Positions 1 to 5,672 of a stretch of 5,672 nt of DNA are shown here, piece by piece. Each line of letters opens with the position of its first letter. Within the stretch, counting starts at the first letter, position 1. Under the pieces are notes generated by a model that saw only the letters and a program-made list of their open reading frames with translations, was not told where the DNA came from and did no database searches. The stretch is from positions 1 to 5,672 of the forward strand of contig JABMDG010000018.1 of assembly GCA_015904045.1 (NCBI GenBank), in the 5' to 3' direction. The stretch is from Nitrospira sp. GTDB taxonomy: Bacteria > Nitrospirota > Nitrospiria > Nitrospirales > Nitrospiraceae. A program made the translations under genes and the position numbers.

Positions 1-53
1 ACATTGAGGAAGATGACCGGCCGCTGGGCCGACCGGCGGCCGGATGCGTTGCC

Positions 54-830
54 ATGGATCATCACATCAATCCGCTTGCTGTCCATATTCAGACCATCAA
101 GCGTCGATTGGTCGTCATAGGGGGGGCTATTCTTGCCTCCTTGATCGTTACGTTTTCCTTCTCAGACCGGATGGTGGCATGGCTGAATCGGCCCTTTCAG
201 AACCAGCTGGTCTTTTACGGACCGACTGAAGCCCTGTTTGCCTCTATCAAAGTCTCGCTCTTGGCGGCTGTGATTCTGAGCCTGCCCGTCATTTTTTATC
301 AATGCTGGAAATTCGTCGAGCCGGCATTATTGCCGAAGGAGCAACGCTGGGCCATTCCGCTGTTTTTTTTGGCAGCAGGCCTCTTTGCGCTCGGCTTGGT
401 CTTCTGCAATCTGGTGATCCTTCCGCTGGTCATCGACTTCTTTGTCAGTTTTGGGCTCGATCGGGACGTCACTCCGCAGCTGAGTGTGGGGACATACATC
501 GATTTTAATGTGAAGTTCCTGCTGATTTTCGGCTGTGCGTTTGAGCTCCCGCTGGTGATGACGTTGCTGGCGGTGACCGGGGCGGTCTCAGCGCAGATGT
601 TCGCGCGGTACCGCAAACATGCTATCCTGTCGAATCTGATTCTGGCAGCCATTATTACGCCCGATGCGACGCTCTTTACGATGCTGCTGATGGCGGTCCC
701 GTTGATGGCGTTGTATGAGATTGGAATTCTAGGCGCAAAATTCTTTGGCCGAAGTTCAGCAGGCGGCGGTATCGATCTTCCGGTCGATCCTGATTTGCCG
801 ATCGGGACTGCGGGAACACGATTACGATGA
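54..830 (+). CDS. tatC: Sec-independent protein translocase subunit TatC
   Basis: TatC is the multispanning inner-membrane subunit that binds twin-arginine signal peptides and, with TatA/TatB, exports folded proteins. The 258-residue product has the family's length and layout, with six hydrophobic segments at about 19-36, 64-84, 101-125, 150-172, 189-202 and 206-226. Landmarks aligned by eye to E. coli TatC are NRPF (45-48), YQCWKFVEPALL (82-93, containing the Phe94 equivalent F87), KEQR (95-98, with E96 matching Glu103), FELP (163-166, Glu170 equivalent), TPD (202-204) and YEIG (221-224). The N-terminal motif normally reading HLxELRxRL is HIQTIKRRL (11-19), so the usual glutamate is Thr14. 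The ATG at 54 has no clear ribosome binding site and the frame stays open to base 3, so the gene may start outside the window. It overlaps the next gene by 4 bp. The family call is secure; whether this is the main TatC or a paralogue cannot be told here. Confidence 0.95.
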   Translation: MDHHINPLAVHIQTIKRRLVVIGGAILASLIVTFSFSDRMVAWLNRPFQNQLVFYGPTEALFASIKVSLLAAVILSLPVIFYQCWKFVEPALLPKEQRWAIPLFFLAAGLFALGLVFCNLVILPLVIDFFVSFGLDRDVTPQLSVGTYIDFNVKFLLIFGCAFELPLVMTLLAVTGAVSAQMFARYRKHAILSNLILAAIITPDATLFTMLLMAVPLMALYEIGILGAKFFGRSSAGGGIDLPVDPDLPIGTAGTRLR

Positions 831-1897
831 TGAAACGGTGTGCGTTCGTGTGCGGTGTGCGAATCCTGTCTGCAGGGGGACTGCTCTTATGCCTTGCGGC
901 TGAGATGTCGACGGCCGAAACGCCGGCGCCGGTTACCATTTCCGGAGAGGCGGCACGGGGTCCGTTTGATCAGTCGGCTGCCAGTGTTCAGGCGCTCGTG
1001 GTGACGGGGAGCGGCGCGGTCTATGCCGGCTCCTTCGGCCATGGAATTTTCCGCACGGCAGACAGAGGCTCAACATGGGTTCCGGTAGGAGGCGGTGTGA
1101 CAGATCCTTTCATCTTGAGCTCGACGGTTGCGAGAGATGGGGCGGTCTATGCCGGGACATTCAGGGGTGGGGTCTTCCGTTCACATGACGATGGAAAGAG
1201 CTGGCAGCCGGTGAATGCCGGTTTAAAGCGGCTTGAAGTCAAGGCGTTGATGGCAGCTGACGATGGACTCTATGCAGGGACGAGCGACGGTGTGTATCGG
1301 CTGAATGAACCTGAGGATCGATGGTCAGTCGTCACCACCGGGTTGGACGACGTACTCGTCCATGCGTTGGCCCGATCCACGGACGGCACTCTCTACGCAG
1401 GAACATCAGGTAAAGGCGTTTTACGGTTTAAACGTCATTCGTCCGGTTGGTCGCGCATGCAGCATGGCCTGAAGAATCATGAAGGCATGATCGAAAATTT
1501 CATTCGCGTGCTTGTGATCGATCAGGACCAGAGCATCCTGGCCGGCACATTTGATGGCGGGGTGTTTCGGAGCGCCGACGGCGGGATGACGTGGCGTTCA
1601 ATCAGCCGGGCGTTGCCTAACGATTCCATCCGTGGGATTGTGCTGTTGGATCAGGGCGTGATTGTAGCCACAGGGAATGGTGTCTTTAAGACATCCGACA
1701 AGGGGAAACAATGGATTCCCGTGAACAAGGGGTTGACGAGTTTATCGGTCCAGTCGCTGATCGGCTTCGGAGGCGGCGGTCTTTATGCGGGGACAAGCGA
1801 GGGAGTGTTTCGCAGCGACGATGGGCTGACGTGGACGGCGGTCAATCAAGGGCTCGATGTCGGGATGGCGCCTCCGCCGTTCCTGTTTCGGATGTGA
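827..1897 (+). CDS. Secreted seven-repeat beta-propeller protein (Ycf48/BNR-like)
   Basis: The 356-residue product starts with a signal peptide: MMKR, a hydrophobic stretch to about residue 25, and a likely cleavage after STA (28-30) before ETPAP. The Cys in LLLC does not fit a lipobox, so a soluble periplasmic or exported protein is inferred. The rest is seven repeats of about 40 residues (53-91, 96-135, 137-175, 177-217, 225-265, 267-305, 307-345). Each has the pattern LYAGT..GVFRS.DGG.TW..VN.GL, as in Ycf48-like, BNR and sortilin-type propellers. Seven repeats predict one complete seven-bladed propeller with no other domain. Ycf48 proteins act as assembly factors, but this fold is shared by many unrelated functions, so no specific role is claimed. 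The start (ATG at 827 or the adjacent ATG at 830) overlaps the tatC stop, suggesting translational coupling. The signal peptide lacks a twin-arginine motif, so Sec export is more likely than Tat. Confidence 0.85.
   Translation: MMKRCAFVCGVRILSAGGLLLCLAAEMSTAETPAPVTISGEAARGPFDQSAASVQALVVTGSGAVYAGSFGHGIFRTADRGSTWVPVGGGVTDPFILSSTVARDGAVYAGTFRGGVFRSHDDGKSWQPVNAGLKRLEVKALMAADDGLYAGTSDGVYRLNEPEDRWSVVTTGLDDVLVHALARSTDGTLYAGTSGKGVLRFKRHSSGWSRMQHGLKNHEGMIENFIRVLVIDQDQSILAGTFDGGVFRSADGGMTWRSISRALPNDSIRGIVLLDQGVIVATGNGVFKTSDKGKQWIPVNKGLTSLSVQSLIGFGGGGLYAGTSEGVFRSDDGLTWTAVNQGLDVGMAPPPFLFRM
983..1861 (+). repeat. Seven tandem propeller-blade repeats within the coding sequence
   Basis: Seven units of about 117-125 bp encode the blades of the propeller protein. 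The protein core YAGT..GV(F/Y)RS is strongly kept, while the DNA has drifted. Units ending near 1200 (blade 2), 1590 (blade 5) and 1840 (blade 7) match the DGG/DDG-x-TW consensus best. Blades 3 and 4 have lost the DGG turn, reading EPEDRW and RHSSGW instead. The divergence points to an old repeat expansion rather than a recent duplication. Confidence 0.8.
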
Positions 1898-2397
1898 CTG
1901 AAAAAACCCAGGCGAGAATCACAGTGACGAGCAAAGGAGCGGCGGTCGGTGACATGGTCATCAGATTCTTCCCCGATGTAGCGCCCGGCCATGTCGCTAA
2001 TTTCGTGAAGCTGTCGAAGGACGGTTTTTACAATGGTACGACTTTCCACCGCGTCATTCCTGGATTCATGATCCAGGGCGGTGATCCCAACAGCAAGAAC
2101 CCCGATCGATCGATGCATGGGATGGGCGGGCCGGGCCACAAGGTCAAGGCCGAGTTCAACAGCAAACCGCATAAGCGCGGCATCGTATCGATGGCCAGGA
2201 GTAATGATCCGGACAGTGCCGGCTCGCAATTTTTTATCTGCGTGGCTGATGCCAATTTCTTGGATTGGCAGTACACCGTCTTTGGCGAGGTTGTCAGTGG
2301 CATGGAGGTGGCGGACAAAGTCGTCGGGATGAAACGGGACGGACGGGATAATCCGTTGGAGCGTGTGGAAATGACAGTCACGATCAGTGAGGGGTGA
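1894..2397 (+). CDS. Cyclophilin-type peptidyl-prolyl cis-trans isomerase
   Basis: This cytosolic cyclophilin of 167 residues catalyses cis-trans isomerisation of Xaa-Pro bonds during protein folding. The signature FHRVIPGFMIQGGDP (51-65) carries the catalytic Arg (R53, CypA Arg55) and pocket residues F58, M59 and Q61. SQFFICVAD (111-119) supplies the Phe113 equivalent, and YTVFGEVVSGMEV (127-139) completes the barrel. Phe122 stands where human CypA has Trp121, as in many bacterial members. There is no signal peptide. I chose GTG at 1894 because it overlaps the upstream stop as GTGA, mirroring the ATGA overlap one gene earlier, and gives a compact N-terminus (MTEKTQARITV) of normal length. 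The frame is open further upstream to an ATG at 1711, but that lies inside the propeller gene. No strong ribosome binding site is visible, so coupling to the upstream gene is likely. One oddity is Trp125 where LDGxYTVFG is usual. Confidence 0.93.
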   Translation: MTEKTQARITVTSKGAAVGDMVIRFFPDVAPGHVANFVKLSKDGFYNGTTFHRVIPGFMIQGGDPNSKNPDRSMHGMGGPGHKVKAEFNSKPHKRGIVSMARSNDPDSAGSQFFICVADANFLDWQYTVFGEVVSGMEVADKVVGMKRDGRDNPLERVEMTVTISEG

Positions 2398-2443
2398 ATG
2401 GTAAGAGATCGAGGTACACGGTGAGGGGGGCAGGGGTGAAGAG

Positions 2444-3181
2444 ATGAGTCGGAAGCTGGAAATGAAGCGACCGTGGCGAGGGGCATTGGCCTTCGCCGTA
2501 CCCCTTACTTTGTGCTCCTTACTGGGCCTGTTCGGTTGCGCGATTCCCCATGTGCCGTCACGAATCGTGTATGAAGACCCGGTGAACTACGTGCGGTTGG
2601 AGGAAGATAGGAAGGTTTTGCCTGAATGGCCGCAAAGCCATTTTTCACATCCTGCGACGGTGAGCAAGGGAGTGCTCCGGGCTATTTTGTCGGGCCTGAA
2701 GGTTCAGGAACACCGGGTTGCCCCGCTGCGATGGATCCAAGGAGAGGCGCCACTGGAGCCGGTGTTTAATGATAACGAGGTGACCATGCTGTCGTCGGAG
2801 ATGGCTGACGCGCTGGCGCTGGCGCAGTACAATGAACGCGTCACGTTTTATTTGAGTGAGCCGCTCACATTTGCAAGGCGGACAATCACATCGGGTGGGC
2901 TTTACATACAAGGAACAGAGCTGCATCTTCTGTTGGGGAATTGGCGGATTATCTACGGGATTCCCACCTATGGCATGATCTACGATCGGCGTTATCCGAT
3001 GAGGCCGACTGTGGCGAAGGGATTCGATCTTTTTTTTGAGCCGGCCGACGCAGTCATTCCACAGCAGAGCAGTGTCCTGGACAACCTATTAGCCAATTCG
3101 AAAGACGAGCTGGTTATTGATCTGAGTAAGGTTACTACGCAGGAGCGGACGCCGGTGTCATCGCCCTCGAGTGTATTTTAG
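2444..3181 (+). CDS. Putative lipoprotein of unknown function
   Basis: The 245-residue product has a basic N-terminus, a hydrophobic stretch (12-31) and a lipobox LFGC with Cys32 as the predicted lipidated residue. Alanine at +2 would favour outer-membrane sorting under the E. coli Lol rule. I do not recognise the mature domain. It is mostly soluble, with a central mixed segment (about 110-190) containing ERVTFYLSEP, RRTITSGGLYIQGTELHLLL and the aromatic run WRIIYGIPTYGMIYDRRYP, followed by a Ser/Thr/Pro-rich tail from about 231. Two starts are good. ATG 2444 has AGGGG seven bases upstream. ATG 2462, in the same frame, has GGAAG six bases upstream and gives the more classical signal peptide MKRPWRGAL. 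It lies 46 bp after the cyclophilin gene with no visible terminator between, so it is probably the last gene of the same transcript. It is convergent with the glycosyltransferase gene. Confidence 0.8.
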   Translation: MSRKLEMKRPWRGALAFAVPLTLCSLLGLFGCAIPHVPSRIVYEDPVNYVRLEEDRKVLPEWPQSHFSHPATVSKGVLRAILSGLKVQEHRVAPLRWIQGEAPLEPVFNDNEVTMLSSEMADALALAQYNERVTFYLSEPLTFARRTITSGGLYIQGTELHLLLGNWRIIYGIPTYGMIYDRRYPMRPTVAKGFDLFFEPADAVIPQQSSVLDNLLANSKDELVIDLSKVTTQERTPVSSPSSVF

Positions 3182-3220
3182 GGAATTATCGGACCGGCCT
3201 CCGGGGACTTCAAGAAGGGC

Positions 3221-4249
3221 TTACCTCGAAGTAGGCTTTCGAAAATACATACGCGGTACTTCAGTAATAGCTTCGACAATCGTAGGCCAGCCGAGTTTGC
3301 TCTGACCCGCAAGCCGGTCGCGGAACCGGATCGGGATCTCGGAGATGGCCGCGCCAAGTTGGAGAGCCTGCCAGGCCATCTCGACTTGAAATACATACCC
3401 TTTCGCTTTGACGCGTGCGAGATCCATGTCAGCGAGGAGCTCCTGGCGGAAGCAGCGAAACCCTCCCGTCCAATCGTGAATGCGTGAGCCGAGAAAGATA
3501 CTGACATAGGCATTCCCGAGCCGTGAGACCAGGCGTCTCTGCATGTTCCAGTCTTGTGTGCCTCCGCCGGGTATGTATCGGCTCCCGATGACTAAGTCTG
3601 CAGTGTTGCTTGCCTGGATCATTCTTGGGATATCCCAAGGCGCGTGGCTGAAGTCGCAGTCCATTTCAACGATAAGCCGATAATTCCGCTCAATTGCCCA
3701 TTGGAATCCGGCCACATAGGCTGGTCCCAGCCCTTCCTTCTTGGCCCGGTGCAGCACATGCACATGCTTCAGTTGCCCGCTCAGTTCATCGGCCAATTGT
3801 CCTGTGCCGTCCGGCGAATTGTCATCGACGACCAGGATATCCGCGATCAGATACTGTCCAATCGCTCGGATTAAGGCTTCGAGATTGTTCCGTTCATTAT
3901 AGGTGGGCAGGACAATGAGCACGGAACGGTCAAAATGAAACGGGACGAGGGGTACGAGTTGCTTATTCGGTGCGGCCTGGACATAGCCAGGATAGTGTTC
4001 GTCGGAGGTGTTGAGTTGGCTGATAGCGATGCGGGCGCTGTCGACTCCTCGAGAGATCATGGCCTCAGCTATCTCAAAGTTCAGCGTCACATAGGCTTCA
4101 TCTGGTCCCAATTCTCGTATGGCCGACAACTCGGATGCATGGGTGATCGGATAATAGCGAACAGTAGGGCGCATGGGCTCGGCTGATAAGGAATCAAAGG
4201 GCATGAGGAAGGAGCCAATGGCACACAAGTGAACTACAATGCGCGCCAT
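3221..4249 (-). CDS. Polyprenyl-phosphate mannose/glucose synthase-type glycosyltransferase (GT2) with N-terminal extension
   Basis: Family members move a hexose from GDP-mannose or UDP-glucose to a polyprenyl phosphate at the cytoplasmic membrane face, making lipid-linked sugar donors. From the ATG at 4249 the product has 342 residues. The catalytic domain (about 109-342) resembles dolichol-phosphate mannose synthase throughout: VLPTYNERNNLEAL (113-126), LVVDDNSPDGTG (139-150), HRAKKEGLG (167-175), EMDCDFSHAP (195-204, metal-binding DCD), GSRYIPGGG (222-230), TGGFRCF (261-267), KGYVFQVEM (283-291) and EIPIRFRDR..GQSKLG (304-320). No C-terminal membrane segments follow, as in the short soluble class. 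Residues 1-108 are an unrecognised extension starting with a signal-peptide-like MARIVVHLCAIGSF..SLSA. The start is uncertain. In-frame alternatives are ATG 4204, 4174 and 4060, GTG 3922 at the domain edge, and TTG 4357. The acceptor and sugar cannot be told from sequence. Confidence 0.85.
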   Translation of the reverse strand: MARIVVHLCAIGSFLMPFDSLSAEPMRPTVRYYPITHASELSAIRELGPDEAYVTLNFEIAEAMISRGVDSARIAISQLNTSDEHYPGYVQAAPNKQLVPLVPFHFDRSVLIVLPTYNERNNLEALIRAIGQYLIADILVVDDNSPDGTGQLADELSGQLKHVHVLHRAKKEGLGPAYVAGFQWAIERNYRLIVEMDCDFSHAPWDIPRMIQASNTADLVIGSRYIPGGGTQDWNMQRRLVSRLGNAYVSIFLGSRIHDWTGGFRCFRQELLADMDLARVKAKGYVFQVEMAWQALQLGAAISEIPIRFRDRLAGQSKLGWPTIVEAITEVPRMYFRKPTSR

Positions 4250-4256
4250 TGTAGTT
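4232..4256. promoter_or_regulatory. Perfect inverted repeat at the glycosyltransferase start
   Basis: Two 10-bp arms, AACTACAATG and CATTGTAGTT, are exact reverse complements around a CGCGC centre. On the minus strand the 5' arm ends with the ATG at 4249. A transcript hairpin would therefore bury that start codon, or the DNA dyad could be an operator. There is no T-run, so an intrinsic terminator is unlikely. The symmetry is directly visible; its function is inferred. Confidence 0.55.
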
Positions 4257-4321
4257 GACCACCGGCAGCGTGGCAAGCAGGAGACGGGCCATGAGATCTT
4301 CCCGCAGTCGTCCGGTAGGTT

Positions 4322-4349
4322 TTGACAGCTGATAAATGGCTGTGCTAAC
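4322..4349 (+). promoter_or_regulatory. Candidate sigma70 promoter for the oxidoreductase gene
   Basis: A perfect -35 hexamer TTGACA (4322-4327) is followed after 16 bp by a weak -10 GCTAAC (4344-4349), preceded by an extended TG at 4341-4342. Transcription would begin near 4356, about 40 bases before the ATG at 4398. The -10 matches consensus at only three of six positions, so the call is tentative. Confidence 0.35.
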
Positions 4350-4357
4350 TTTCGCAA
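4329..4357 (-). promoter_or_regulatory. Candidate promoter for the glycosyltransferase gene
   Basis: On the minus strand TTGCGA (4357-4352) and TATCAG (4334-4329) are separated by 17 bp, each matching consensus at four of six positions. It overlaps the opposing candidate promoter, so the two could compete for polymerase. If used, transcription would start near 4322, which rules out the TTG at 4357 as the gene start and fits ATG 4249 or a later start. Confidence 0.3.
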
Positions 4358-4397
4358 AACTTAGGGGTTTTCTACAACTTCTTGTAAGGGATAACGC

Positions 4398-5672
4398 ATG
4401 AGCATCGCACAATCGCATGTTGTCATTGTTGTCGGCGCAGGGCCAGCTGGGATGGCGGTTGCGGGGAGCATGGCGAAGGCCGGCCATCACGTGATCATTC
4501 TGAATCGGGATATCAAATTCGGCGGGTTGGCGGAGTATGGAATTTTCCCCGCCAAACTCAAGCTCCGCGGCGGGCTAAGGAAACAATATTGGGAATTGCT
4601 GGAACAGCCGAATGTTCATTATTTCGGCAATGTATCGGTCGGGAACGGCAAGGATCTCACGGTTGAAGACGTGCGCGAAATTGGCGCCGGCGCTGTTGTG
4701 TTTACGATCGGCGCGCAAGGCACCAAAGCCATCGGCGTTGAAGGAGATTCCGCCCAGGGTGTCTACCATGCCAAAGACGTAGTCTATCACTTCAATCGCT
4801 TGCCGGGGTTTGGAGATCGGCCGTTCGAGATGGGCAACCATGTCGCGGTGATCGGGGCCGGCGACGTCATGGTCGATATCGCGCATTGGCTGACCCGCTA
4901 TAAGAAGGTGGAACGGGTTACAGCGATCGTTCGACGAGGGCCGGTCGAACGCAAGTACAATCCCAAAGAGATTCGCTCCGTCTGTGCCAATATGGATATC
5001 GACGGCATCAAGAAAGAATTCGATCGGATCAAGGATCGGATGGCCGCCGTGGGACAGAAAGCGGAAGAAGTATTCCAGGGTTTGACGGACGAATTTACCA
5101 AGTGCGAACCGAAGGTCAGCGACACCAAGATGGGATTCAAATTTTTGGCCTCGCCGAAGCGCATTCTAGTCGACGCCAACAATCGGGTGCGTGGGCTTGA
5201 GATGGAAGATAATCGGCTGGATCCCAAGGGTGAGGATACAGTGGCGGTCGGCTTGAAACAGTATTATGAGTTTCCCTGCGATTCCGTGGTTTTTGCCGTA
5301 GGCGACAAGGTCGATGAAACCGTCGGACTTCCCTACAAGGGTGGGATGTTTGTCACCAACCCGAATAAGTCCGGGAACGATCCGGATGATTCGTTGTTTC
5401 AGGCCTATGATGAGAAAGCAGGAAAAGTGATTGAAGGCGTCTTTCTTGCGGGATGGGCGAGAAAAGCAAGCGAAGGCCTCGTTGGTGTGGCAAAGCGAGA
5501 CGGAGATTGGTGTGCGGAGGTTGTGGAGCGCTACCTTGCGTCAAAAAACTCAGGTTCTCAGGTCACGGACGTGCTGAATCGCTTGAATACGGTGTTGAAA
5601 GGTCGCAAAAGCCATCCGATCGATGTGAAGGGGCTTCGAGCGCTGGAGGGGGCGGAAAAAGCGCACCAGGGA
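4398..5672 (+). CDS. Adrenodoxin reductase-family ferredoxin/NADP oxidoreductase (3' end cut off)
   Basis: The open frame gives 425 residues with no stop, so the C-terminus lies beyond the window. It aligns by eye over its length with adrenodoxin reductase/FprA flavoproteins, which pass electrons between NADPH and ferredoxin. The FAD Rossmann motif is VVGAGPAG (11-18), followed by FGGLAEYGI (41-49) as in the family's FGLVRFGV. The NADP Rossmann motif is VIGAGDVMVDIA (151-162), and RRGP (179-182) keeps the two arginines that bind the 2'-phosphate, so NADP(H) is favoured over NAD(H). FAVGD, GVFLAGW (with W353) and the final segment SHPIDVKGL..LEGAEKA match the C-terminal FAD region, so only a short tail is probably missing. 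ATG 4398 has AAGGG seven bases upstream. Differences are Asn36 where a FAD-ribose-binding Glu is usual, and KASEG (356-360) where GPTG is usual. The redox partner is unknown; glutamate synthase small subunit-like proteins are more distant relatives. Confidence 0.85.
   Translation, partial: MSIAQSHVVIVVGAGPAGMAVAGSMAKAGHHVIILNRDIKFGGLAEYGIFPAKLKLRGGLRKQYWELLEQPNVHYFGNVSVGNGKDLTVEDVREIGAGAVVFTIGAQGTKAIGVEGDSAQGVYHAKDVVYHFNRLPGFGDRPFEMGNHVAVIGAGDVMVDIAHWLTRYKKVERVTAIVRRGPVERKYNPKEIRSVCANMDIDGIKKEFDRIKDRMAAVGQKAEEVFQGLTDEFTKCEPKVSDTKMGFKFLASPKRILVDANNRVRGLEMEDNRLDPKGEDTVAVGLKQYYEFPCDSVVFAVGDKVDETVGLPYKGGMFVTNPNKSGNDPDDSLFQAYDEKAGKVIEGVFLAGWARKASEGLVGVAKRDGDWCAEVVERYLASKNSGSQVTDVLNRLNTVLKGRKSHPIDVKGLRALEGAEKAHQG

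Noticed and set aside
363..370. Run of eight T in tatC (a similar run at 3030-3037 in the lipoprotein gene) as a phase-variation tract
   Set aside because: Both runs encode ordinary Leu/Phe residues in the middle of intact frames, and eight-base runs are too common to infer switching.
1711..1893. Longer cyclophilin frame starting at ATG 1711
   Set aside because: These codons lie inside the last blades of the propeller gene in another frame, give a low-complexity Arg-rich peptide unlike any cyclophilin, and the GTG at 1894 makes a neat stop-start overlap.
3182..3220. Possible bidirectional terminator between the convergent genes
   Set aside because: Only a 4-bp CCGG-CCT-CCGG stem (3194-3204) is visible and no T-run follows on either strand.
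3935..4186. Plus-strand open frame opposite the glycosyltransferase extension
   Set aside because: It lies antisense to a frame that continues into a clear catalytic domain, shows no motif or signal, and has no clear ribosome binding site.
4250..4357. Glycosyltransferase start at TTG 4357
   Set aside because: TTG is a rare start, there is no ribosome binding site, the peptide (MRKLAQPFISCQNLPDD) looks random and the segment overlaps the candidate promoters.

Overview
The window is a compact stretch of bacterial chromosome from a Gram-negative organism. The signs are a Tat translocase subunit, a secreted beta-propeller and a lipoprotein with a lipobox. The combination of an adrenodoxin-reductase-type ferredoxin/NADP reductase, a small cytosolic cyclophilin with the FHRVIPGFMIQGGDP signature and a Ycf48-like propeller reminds me of Nitrospira-type bacteria. 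That assignment rests on recollection of family sequences, not on a search, and should be held loosely.

Left part (about 1-3181, plus strand): four genes packed head to tail. tatC (54-830) shares an ATGA overlap with a secreted seven-repeat beta-propeller protein (827-1897). This gene shares a GTGA overlap with a cytosolic peptidyl-prolyl isomerase (1894-2397). After 46 bp comes a lipoprotein of unknown function (2444-3181). The overlaps suggest one transcript with translational coupling. The tatC frame has no stop upstream as far as the window edge, so its true start may lie outside.

Middle part (3221-about 4249, minus strand): a family 2 glycosyltransferase of the polyprenyl-phosphate mannose/glucose synthase type, convergent with the lipoprotein gene across 39 bp. 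Its reading frame continues upstream of the catalytic domain by about 107 codons from the preferred ATG. This segment begins like a signal peptide and belongs to no family I recognise.

Right part (4398 to the end, plus strand): a divergently transcribed FAD/NADP oxidoreductase of the adrenodoxin reductase family, with 425 codons visible and the C-terminus cut by the window edge. The spacer between the two divergent genes (4250-4397) holds plausible overlapping, opposed sigma70-type promoters. A perfect 10-bp-arm inverted repeat covers the preferred start codon of the glycosyltransferase.

No RNA gene, mobile element or CRISPR array was seen. Most of the window is ordinary housekeeping or envelope material. 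The oddest points are the glycosyltransferase N-terminal extension with its start-site dyad, and replacements at usually conserved positions in TatC, the cyclophilin and the reductase.
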